NCBI GenBank assembly: GCA_045593985.1 | Contig: JAZNXR010000052.1 | Location: 1-6,183, forward strand | Length of the DNA stretch: 6,183 nt | Reading direction: 5' to 3' | DNA from: Colimorpha_A sp045593985 | GTDB lineage: Bacteria; Bacillota; Clostridia; Oscillospirales; CAG-272 | Shown: positions 1-4,592 of the stretch, in pieces | How the letters are laid out: each line of letters opens with the position of its first letter | Numbering within the stretch: the first letter of the stretch is position 1 | Notes under the pieces: model-generated | Databases searched by the model: none | Seen by the model: the letters and a program-made list of their open reading frames with translations, nothing else | Told to the model about the DNA's origin: nothing | Position numbers and translations under genes: made by a program

Positions 1-54
1 CCCATACGCAAACTCGGGGAAAATATCTTTTCACCCCAAAACAGCCAAAAATAA
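1..54 (+). CDS. Possible C-terminal tail of an unidentified upstream gene (partial)
   Basis: Frame 1 is open from the window edge and reads PIRKLGENIFSPQNSQK before a TAA stop at 52-54. A terminator hairpin begins immediately after the stop, which is what one expects at the end of a gene. Seventeen residues are too few to assign a family, and frames 2 and 3 are also open here, so the reading frame is not certain. No function is proposed. Confidence 0.3.
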   Translation, partial: PIRKLGENIFSPQNSQK

Positions 55-89
55 AAAACGACGGTTCCTTTTACGGGAGCTGTTGTTTT
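55..89 (+). terminator. Rho-independent terminator-like hairpin
   Basis: The left arm at 55-68 (AAAACGACGGTTCC) pairs over all 14 positions with the right arm at 76-89 (GGAGCTGTTGTTTT), using three G-U wobbles. The loop is the seven bases at 69-75, and the right arm ends in TTTT. It follows the possible stop codon at 52-54 directly, so it probably ends the transcript entering from the left. Confidence 0.6.
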
Positions 90-94
90 CAACT

Positions 95-260
95 AAATCC
101 ACCCTTGCGGGTGGGTGAAATCTTCTTCGACGATGAAATCCAACTTCGTTGGGTGAAATCCGCCTCGACGGCGGATGGGTGGATTAAATTTCATCTGAGG
201 CAAATCCGAAGATTTCATCAGCGTTAGCTGATTTCATCCTTGCATCAGCAAGGATTTCAT
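95..260. repeat. Chain of hairpins with inverted GAAATC/GATTTC spacers (REP- or MITE-like)
   Basis: Several short hairpins follow one another. CCACCC/GGGTGG is at 99-104/109-114, ATCCAAC/GTTGGGT at 138-144/148-154, ATCCGCC/GGCGGAT at 158-164/170-176, ATCAGC/GCTGAT at 217-222/227-232, and ATCCTTGC/GCAAGGAT at 236-243/248-255. Loops are three to five bases. On the left the hairpins are joined by GAAATC (117-122, 135-140, 155-160); on the right by the inverse, GATTTCAT (211-218, 230-237, 253-260). AATCCACCC at 96-104 also has an exact inverted match at 177-185. No transposase gene lies inside. This looks like a non-autonomous interspersed repeat; the family is not identified, and the outer ends are estimated. 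Confidence 0.6.
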
Positions 261-330
261 TTTTGCAAGAGTTCGAATTCATATTCAATAATGCCGAAAA
301 TATCTTTATTGTAGCCCTTTCACATAATTA

Positions 331-356
331 AAAGAGGAGGCATTCGCCTCCTTTTT
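331..356 (+). terminator. Rho-independent terminator
   Basis: AAAGAGGAGGC at 331-341 pairs with GCCTCCTTTTT at 346-356 around the loop ATTC, with one G-U wobble. The right arm runs into five Ts. The left flank read on the other strand is also T-rich, so it could work in both directions. No gene lies immediately upstream in the window; it isolates the repeat-protein unit from readthrough. Confidence 0.7.
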
Positions 357-457
357 AAATTATCATGAGAGTCTGCACGGTCGGTTCTCTCTTACGCACA
401 GAAACGGCTGAAATCATACTACGGGAATATACCTTAATTGCGGCGCCCGTTTTTCAT

Positions 458-486
458 TTGACACCAAACTCATATTATGCTATACT
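458..486 (+). promoter_or_regulatory. Near-consensus sigma-A promoter for the repeat-protein gene
   Basis: The -35 box TTGACA (458-463) is a perfect consensus match. A 17-base spacer separates it from the -10 box TATACT (481-486), which differs from TATAAT at one position. Transcription would start near 493, leaving a leader of about 45 bases before the ATG at 539. A promoter this close to consensus predicts strong constitutive expression. Confidence 0.75.
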
Positions 487-524
487 ATTCTCGTGAAGCG
501 GTTTTGCTTTACAATAATATTATA

Positions 525-530
525 GAGGTG
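525..530 (+). promoter_or_regulatory. Ribosome binding site for the repeat-protein gene
   Basis: GAGGTG lies eight bases before the ATG at 539 and matches the anti-Shine-Dalgarno sequence well. It fixes the start of the repeat protein and argues against the overlapping ATG at 477 in another frame, which lies inside the promoter and has no such site. Confidence 0.7.
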
Positions 531-538
531 TTGACAAT

Positions 539-871
539 ATGGCATACATTTACGACGGCAAGTACAGCAGTAATTGCATTGGGCGAATTGAAAGCAACGG
601 TTATGTTTATGACGGCAAATACAGCTCTAACTGTATTGGCAGAGTCGAGAGCAACGGTTATGTCTATGACGGAAAGTACAGCTCAAACTGCATAGGCAGA
701 GTTGAGAGCAGCGGCTACGTCTATGACGGAAAATACAGCTCCAACTGTATTGGCAGAGTCGAGAGCAACGGCTACGTCTATGACGGAAAATACAGCTCAA
801 GCTGTATCGGCAGAGTTGAGAGCGCTCCAACGAAGATGGGAGGAGCAGCTTACCTGCTTTTGTTGCGTTAA
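539..871 (+). CDS. Small protein of five 19-residue YVYDGKYSSNCIGRVESNG repeats
   Basis: This 110-residue protein is almost entirely a tandem repeat. Units begin at residues 3, 22, 41, 60 and 79 and are nearly identical: the first has Ile for Val twice, the third has SSG for SNG, and the fifth has SSS for SSN. Each unit carries one Cys (residues 13, 32, 51, 70, 89). After the last unit comes a short tail ending GGAAYLLLLR. No signal peptide is evident. The alternating pattern of short beta strands with a Y-D-G turn and an I-G-R-V strand resembles the repeat style of five-fold beta-flower proteins and, more loosely, MORN repeats; this comparison is from memory and is inference. The repeats differ mainly at synonymous sites, which supports a real coding gene. 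It is monocistronic, with its own strong promoter, ribosome binding site and terminator. The biological role is unknown. Confidence 0.8.
   Translation: MAYIYDGKYSSNCIGRIESNGYVYDGKYSSNCIGRVESNGYVYDGKYSSNCIGRVESSGYVYDGKYSSNCIGRVESNGYVYDGKYSSSCIGRVESAPTKMGGAAYLLLLR
545..823 (+). repeat. 57-base tandem repeat inside the repeat-protein gene
   Basis: Five units of 57 bases start at 545, 602, 659, 716 and 773; the last keeps the pattern to about 823. The period is a multiple of three, so gain or loss of a unit would keep the frame. Units differ by scattered bases, mostly third codon positions, for example GTT/GTC and TGT/TGC. Confidence 0.9.
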
Positions 872-930
872 TGCGCACGGCATTATTTTTTACACAGAAA
901 CGGCGTTTGTCGAAAAAATTAAAGCTATAT

Positions 931-958
931 AAAGGAAGCGCGTTGCGCTTCCTTTTTT
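931..958 (+). terminator. Rho-independent terminator of the repeat-protein gene
   Basis: AAAGGAAGCGC (931-941) and GCGCTTCCTTT (945-955) form a perfect 11-base-pair stem with the loop GTT, followed by more Ts to 958. It lies 60 bases after the stop of the repeat gene and upstream of the operon promoter, so the two transcription units are separate. Confidence 0.9.
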
Positions 959-992
959 GCTATGAAAATCAGCCTATTTTTTCACTTTTTCA

Positions 993-1021
993 TTGACAAA
1001 ATTTTCGTTTTGTTTTACAAT
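993..1021 (+). promoter_or_regulatory. Sigma-A promoter of the decarboxylase operon
   Basis: TTGACA (993-998), a 17-base spacer and TACAAT (1016-1021) make a near-consensus promoter. Transcription would begin near 1028, giving a leader of about 57 bases. No riboswitch, long hairpin or clear operator is visible in this leader. The only structure is a weak 4-base pairing of CCTC (1064-1067) with GAGG of the ribosome binding site. Confidence 0.8.
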
Positions 1022-1084
1022 ATAAGTAATAATGGGGGAGAATGATTTTGATTTAAAATTCGACCTCAAAAATCGGAGGAAAAA

Positions 1085-2407
1085 ATGGCACAAAATAAGA
1101 AGACATCTGCCGAGCTTCGTGAAGAAGTAAAGTCGTCTTCGGCAGACGCAAGAGTCCTTCTTTCATCACTTTTTGACGAGGGTACATTCCTTGAATTCGG
1201 CACCTACGTTAAATACGGAGAAGGAAATTTTGAAGGAGTAATCACCGGCTGTGGCGCAATTTGCGGACGTCCCGTTTACGCATTCGTTCAGGACAAAACG
1301 AATGACAAGGCGGCATTCACCTCCGCACACGGAAAGAAGATCTGCGCTCTTTACGATTCTGCTCTCAAGGCAGGTGCGCCGATCATCGGCGTATTCTCGG
1401 GTGCAGGCGCAAAGGTCAGCGAAGGCATCGACTGCCTTTCCGCTTACGGCTCGGTTATGAGCAAGATAAGCGAGGCAAAGGCGCTTATTCCGCAGATCGC
1501 CGTAGTAAGCGGTGCGTGCGGCGGAGCTTCTGCCGTCCTTTCAGAGATGTTCGACCTCACGGTCGCAACCGAAAACGGTGAAAGATATCTTATCGCTAAC
1601 GGCGTGTCCTACACAAACGCAGATATAACTACTACCGAGGCAGAGCTTACGTCCGAGCTTCGCCGTCTTATCGAGCTTATCCCCTCGAACTGTGAGGAGG
1701 GAACGGTAATCGGTGACGACTGCGAGAGCATAAACGAGCCGCTTGACGTTGCCGCTTATCTTGAAAGCGACGTAAAGGAGCTTATTTCGGCTCTCTCGGA
1801 CGATAATGATCCTCTTTATCTATCCGAAAAGGCAGCAAGCGAGGTCGTTACAGCTCTTATGACCTTCAACGGCAGAGTTGTCGGTGTGGTAGCAAATCAG
1901 CCTACCGAAAACGGCGGCGCACTCACCTGCGCTTCCGCTAAAAAGACCGCTCGCTTCGTCAATTTCTGTTCCGATTATTCTATTCCCGTAGTTACGCTCG
2001 TAAACACAGTCGGCTTCAAGGGCAGCTGTAAGAATTATCTTTCCGCCCTCTCCGACCTTGCGTTTGCTTATAACAACTGCGAAACTGCCGTTACCGCAAT
2101 CGTAGGTAACGCATTTGGCTCGGCATACACGCTTATGGGCTCAAAGTCCCTCGGAGCGTCCTTCGTTTTCGCTCTCGACAATGCGACTATCTCCGTTCTC
2201 AATCCCGATACAGCGGTCGAGTTCCTCTACGATAACGAGCTTAAAGAGGCATCCGATCCGAACGCGGCTCGCGCTTCATTTAAGGAAGAATGGATAAGCG
2301 GCCCTGCTTCGGCGCTTAATAACGCTCGTTCGGGCGATATCGACGATATCGTTTCGGGTAGCGAGCTTAAGCAGCGTCTTGCGTCGGCTCTCGAGTTCCT
2401 CGCTTAA
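1085..2407 (+). CDS. Acyl-CoA carboxyltransferase-like subunit (MmdA/12S type, short and divergent)
   Basis: The 440-residue protein belongs to the biotin-dependent carboxyltransferase family with paired crotonase-fold domains, whose members move a carboxyl group between an acyl-CoA and biotin. In the N-terminal half, SAHGKKI (80-86), SGAGAKVSEGID (105-116) and SGACGGASAVLSEMFD (142-157) match the family's AHGKKI, SGGARIQEGVD and GPCAGGAVYSPALTD blocks. In the C-terminal half, VVGVVANQP (265-273), TARFVNFCSDYSIPVVTLVNTVGF (288-311) and GNAFGSAYTLMGSK (341-354) match VGIVANQP, the RFxxFCDAFNIPLxTxVDVPGF block and RKAYGGAYDVMSSK. Usual family length is roughly 510-520 residues. The missing parts are noted as a finding: the ELGGA/SGVAH segment, the PGF-xPG loop and the ERGYIDDVI tail are reduced or changed. 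The start is supported by GGAGG five bases upstream. It is the first gene of the operon and probably a donor-specific subunit of a membrane decarboxylase; the substrate (methylmalonyl-CoA, glutaconyl-CoA or another) cannot be read from the sequence. Confidence 0.82.
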   Translation: MAQNKKTSAELREEVKSSSADARVLLSSLFDEGTFLEFGTYVKYGEGNFEGVITGCGAICGRPVYAFVQDKTNDKAAFTSAHGKKICALYDSALKAGAPIIGVFSGAGAKVSEGIDCLSAYGSVMSKISEAKALIPQIAVVSGACGGASAVLSEMFDLTVATENGERYLIANGVSYTNADITTTEAELTSELRRLIELIPSNCEEGTVIGDDCESINEPLDVAAYLESDVKELISALSDDNDPLYLSEKAASEVVTALMTFNGRVVGVVANQPTENGGALTCASAKKTARFVNFCSDYSIPVVTLVNTVGFKGSCKNYLSALSDLAFAYNNCETAVTAIVGNAFGSAYTLMGSKSLGASFVFALDNATISVLNPDTAVEFLYDNELKEASDPNAARASFKEEWISGPASALNNARSGDIDDIVSGSELKQRLASALEFLA

Positions 2408-2408
2408 C

Positions 2409-2413
2409 GGTGA
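2409..2413 (+). promoter_or_regulatory. Ribosome binding site deciding the oadG start
   Basis: GGTGA is complementary to the UCACC at the 3' end of 16S rRNA and lies five bases before ATG 2419. It overlaps the alternative GTG codon (2410-2412), so use of that GTG as a start is unlikely. Confidence 0.5.
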
Positions 2414-2418
2414 CTACC

Positions 2419-2778
2419 ATGTTTTATATGTCGTTTTTAAACTTTTCGAAAGAGGTTGCCTCTGACCTTACCCTCGCAGAAAAGCTCAATCAAATCCTGA
2501 CGACGGGAGTCGGCGGATATCTTCTCGTTTTCGTCATTCTCTCACTCATCTGGTTCATTCTCTCCATCTTCGGCAAGATCTTTGATAAAAGCTCAAAGCC
2601 GAAAGTCGAGAAAAAGCCTGAACAGCCCGTTCAAACGGCAGTTCCCGAGCCTACACCCGTCACTCCGTCCGCAGAGGACGATACAGCAGTCGTCGCCGCA
2701 ATAGTTGCTGCGATCTCGGCATACACCGGCAAGCCAACAGGCGGCTTCAAGGTCGTTTCATTCAGAAAAAAGCACTAA
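2419..2778 (+). CDS. oadG: OadG-like gamma subunit of a sodium-pumping decarboxylase
   Basis: Read from ATG 2419 the protein has 119 residues. One membrane span lies at about 31-53 (VGGYLLVFVILSLIWFILSIFG), followed by a Lys/Pro-rich linker (57-85). A conserved tail starts EDDTAVVAAIVAAISAYTG (86-104) and ends in basic FRKKH. This layout, with a short N-terminus, one span, a Pro-rich linker and an Ala-rich EDD...AAI.AY segment, is typical of clostridial OadG-family proteins, which anchor and assemble the complex on the inner face of the membrane. The start is chosen because GGTGA (2409-2413) lies five bases before ATG 2419. An in-frame GTG at 2410 would add three residues but lacks a binding site. 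The gene follows the carboxyltransferase stop by 11 bases, so the two are probably translationally coupled. Sequence identity in this family is low; the call rests on architecture and neighbours. Confidence 0.82.
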   Translation: MFYMSFLNFSKEVASDLTLAEKLNQILTTGVGGYLLVFVILSLIWFILSIFGKIFDKSSKPKVEKKPEQPVQTAVPEPTPVTPSAEDDTAVVAAIVAAISAYTGKPTGGFKVVSFRKKH

Positions 2779-2797
2779 TCGAAAGGAAGATAATAAA

Positions 2798-3181
2798 ATG
2801 TCAAAGCTTTATAACGTAACCGTAAACGGCGTAGTTTACGAGGTAGAAGTAGAAGAGATCGGCGCAGGCAACACCGCCGCACCCGCAGCACCCAAAGCAG
2901 CTCCTGCTCCCAAGGCGGCTCCCGCTCCCAAGGCGGCTCCCGCTCCCAAGGCGGCTCCCGCAGGAAACGGCACTCCCGTTACCGCACCCATGCAGGGCAC
3001 GATCCTTAAGCTCGCAGTAGCTAACGGACAGGCAGTAAAGAAGGGCGACCTCGTTTGCCTCCTTGAAGCTATGAAGATGGAAAACGAGATCTTCGCTCCC
3101 TGCGACGGCACCGTTACCTCCGTTACCGTCTCCGCAGGACAGACCGTTGCGACCGGTGAAGTTATCGCAACTATCGCATAA
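2798..3181 (+). CDS. Biotin carboxyl carrier protein of the decarboxylase complex
   Basis: The 127-residue protein has a short N-terminal beta region (MSKLYNVTVNGVVYEVEVEE, 1-20), an Ala/Pro/Lys linker (about 27-55) and a C-terminal biotinyl domain (about 58-127). The biotin site is EAMKM at 90-94, with Lys93 (codon 3074-3076) as the predicted biotinylated residue. The flanking GTPVTAPMQGTILKLAV and MENEIFAPCDGTV segments are standard for the family. This is the size and layout of GcdC/MmdC and transcarboxylase 1.3S subunits. It carries the carboxyl group from the carboxyltransferase(s) to the membrane beta subunit, and the flexible linker lets it swing between sites. The ATG at 2798 is preferred over in-frame codons further upstream, because those lie inside oadG and AAAGGAAG (2782-2789) precedes this ATG. 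It is the only biotin carrier in the window, and neither carboxyltransferase has a biotinyl domain of its own. Confidence 0.93.
   Translation: MSKLYNVTVNGVVYEVEVEEIGAGNTAAPAAPKAAPAPKAAPAPKAAPAPKAAPAGNGTPVTAPMQGTILKLAVANGQAVKKGDLVCLLEAMKMENEIFAPCDGTVTSVTVSAGQTVATGEVIATIA
2891..2962 (+). repeat. 18-base tandem repeat coding the Pro-Lys-Ala linker
   Basis: Four units of 18 bases start at 2891, 2909, 2927 and 2945 and encode PKAAPA. Units 2 and 3 are identical (CCCAAGGCGGCTCCCGCT), unit 4 differs in its last base, and unit 1 differs at several third positions. The linker length could change by slippage without breaking the frame. Confidence 0.9.
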
Positions 3182-3192
3182 GGTAAAAACCT

Positions 3193-4371
3193 ATGGTTGA
3201 AGCATTAAAAACTTTCTGGGAGTCGACAGGTATCTATTTAGCTACCCTCGATACGACTCTCCTTGTCAAGTACCTGATAATGTACGTCATTATCGGTGCG
3301 CTATTCTACCTTGCGATCTGGCGCAAGTTCGAGCCGATGCTCCTCCTTCCCATCGCATTCGGTATGCTTCTTGCAAATCTGCCCGGCGCTGAGCTTTATC
3401 ATCCCGAGCTGTTCTTAAACAAGACGGTCAATTTCGGTCAGGTATTACAAACAGGCGGTCTGCTCGATATTCTCTATATCGGCGTTAAGCTCGGTATTTA
3501 TCCGTCGCTCATTTTCATGGGCATCGGCGCAATGACCGACTTCTCGCCCCTTATCGCTAACCCGAAATCGCTCATGCTCGGTGCAGGCGCACAGTTTGGC
3601 GTCTTTGCCGCATTCGCAGGCGCACTCTTCCTCGGCTTTAACGGCGAAGCCGCTGCCGCTATCGGTATCATCGGCGGCGCCGACGGCCCGACTGCGATCC
3701 TCGTAACGAAGGAGCTTGCTTCTACGCTTCTGCCGGCTATCGCTATTGCGGCATATTCATATATGGCGCTCATTCCGATAATTCAGCCGCCGATCATGAA
3801 GCTCGTTACCACCAAAAAAGAGCGTCAGATCAAGATGACCTCGCTCCGTAAGGTAAGCAAGACCGAGCTTATCCTTTTCCCGATAATCGTTACCGCTGTC
3901 GTTTGTCTTATTCTTCCCTCGGCAGCACCTCTTGTCGGATTCCTCATGCTCGGTAACCTCTTTAACGTAACAGGCGTTGTCGACCGTCTATCCAAGACGG
4001 CGCAGAATGAGCTTATAAATATCATCACCATTCTTCTCGGTGTTTCTGTCGGTGCGACCGCAAACGCCGAAAACTTCCTTAAGGCAGAGACTCTCTGCAT
4101 CATCGCTCTCGGTCTTACCGCATTCTGCCTTTCTACGCTCGGCGGACTTCTCGTTGCAAAGCTCATGTGCAAGCTCACAGGCGGAAAGATCAATCCCCTC
4201 ATCGGCTCGGCAGGCGTTTCGGCTGTTCCGATGGCGGCAAGAGTTGCGCAGATGGTCGGTCAGAAGGAGGATCCGAGCAACTTCCTACTCATGCACGCAA
4301 TGGGCCCGAACGTCGCAGGCGTTATCGGCTCGGCAGTTGCCGCAGGTTGGTTCCTTGCGATGTTTGGATAA
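3193..4371 (+). CDS. oadB: OadB-like beta subunit, Na+-translocating carboxybiotin decarboxylase
   Basis: This 392-residue, highly hydrophobic protein matches the OadB/MmdB/GcdB family (usually about 375-430 residues), which decarboxylates carboxybiotin in the membrane and uses the energy to export Na+. Visible family blocks are IGAMTDFSPLIANPKSLMLGAGAQFG (111-136); GIIGGADGPTAI (158-169), which includes Asp164 at the position of the functional Asp in the GGADGPT motif of characterised OadB; NPLIGSAGVSAVPMAARVAQ (334-353); and HAMGPNVAGVIGSAVAAG (368-385). The N-terminal span at about 28-42 and many further hydrophobic stretches fit a multi-span protein. The gene starts 11 bases after the biotin carrier stop, and AAGGT (3180-3184) overlapping that stop serves as the ribosome binding site, so translation is probably coupled. 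All key motifs are intact, so the pump is expected to work. The coupling ion is inferred from the family. Confidence 0.95.
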   Translation: MVEALKTFWESTGIYLATLDTTLLVKYLIMYVIIGALFYLAIWRKFEPMLLLPIAFGMLLANLPGAELYHPELFLNKTVNFGQVLQTGGLLDILYIGVKLGIYPSLIFMGIGAMTDFSPLIANPKSLMLGAGAQFGVFAAFAGALFLGFNGEAAAAIGIIGGADGPTAILVTKELASTLLPAIAIAAYSYMALIPIIQPPIMKLVTTKKERQIKMTSLRKVSKTELILFPIIVTAVVCLILPSAAPLVGFLMLGNLFNVTGVVDRLSKTAQNELINIITILLGVSVGATANAENFLKAETLCIIALGLTAFCLSTLGGLLVAKLMCKLTGGKINPLIGSAGVSAVPMAARVAQMVGQKEDPSNFLLMHAMGPNVAGVIGSAVAAGWFLAMFG

Positions 4372-4384
4372 GAGTAGCTATCTA

Positions 4385-4520
4385 TTCTGCGAGATCCAAT
4401 CGACTGCGTCCCGCCTTTGTCATCCTGAGCGGAACGAAGTGAAGTCGAACTGCGAAGCAGCACCGAAGCGTAAGCGTAGGTGGGATCTAAGGCGGGACTA
4501 CGCTCAGGATGACCGCAGAA
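4385..4520. mobile_element. REP/MITE-like element with GTCATCCTGAGCG inverted repeats
   Basis: The element is bounded by TTCTGCG (4385-4391) and its inverse CGCAGAA (4514-4520). Inside are three further inverted pairs: AGATCC/GGATCT (4392-4397/4483-4488), GTCCCGCCTT/AAGGCGGGAC (4408-4417/4489-4498) and GTCATCCTGAGCG/CGCTCAGGATGAC (4419-4431/4501-4513). A small hairpin, CTGC-GAA-GCAG, lies at 4450-4460. The GTCATCCTGAGCG core is a sequence I recall as a common interspersed repeat in many bacterial genomes, often linked to RAYT transposases; that link is from memory. It contains no gene, sits within the 221-base gap between oadB and the 5S-type gene, and would be transcribed with the operon. 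Short open frames that cross it are not convincing genes. Confidence 0.7.
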
Positions 4521-4592
4521 CGAGCACGCCTGTATAAGCGCACATTAAGTCCCGAAGATTTTATAAGTATATAATAAATTGAGGATAATATA

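Larger units (their letters stand above)
1..538. other. Long stretch without a complete gene
   Basis: No complete coding region is convincing in the first 538 bases. The stretch holds a possible gene tail (1-54), a terminator hairpin (55-89), a chain of hairpins (95-260), a second terminator (331-356) and the promoter of the repeat-protein gene (458-486). Bases 261-330 are AT-rich spacer with no recognised signal. Bases 357-457 contain a 5-base inverted repeat, GAGAG at 367-371 and CTCTC at 387-391, too weak to call, and a 12-base sequence (397-408) that recurs downstream of the repeat gene. Confidence 0.6.

Noticed and set aside
3..230. Long open frame 3 across the first terminator and hairpin chain
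   Set aside because: It has no visible start in the window, and its residues simply translate hairpin arms and repeated spacers. Nothing suggests a protein.
545..823. CRISPR-like regular spacing of 57-base repeats
   Set aside because: The repeats are contiguous with no unique spacers, keep a reading frame, and there are no cas genes.
627..878. Minus-strand open frame opposite the repeat protein
   Set aside because: It mirrors the tandem repeat, has no ribosome binding site, and the plus-strand frame has promoter, binding site and silent-site conservation.
1064..1079. CCTC/GAGG hairpin hiding the first ribosome binding site of the operon
   Set aside because: Only four base pairs with an eight-base loop; too weak to call as a regulatory switch.
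2410..2412. GTG as the start of oadG
   Set aside because: It has no binding site upstream and itself overlaps GGTGA, which is well placed for the ATG at 2419.
4570..4575. TATAAT before the 5S-type gene as a promoter -10 box
   Set aside because: No -35 box lies at the right distance, and the predicted start near 4582 would fall in the GAGG ribosome binding site.
4372..4592. A terminator between oadB and the 5S-type gene
   Set aside because: The inverted repeats here are not followed by a run of Ts, so they are better read as a REP-like element than as a terminator.
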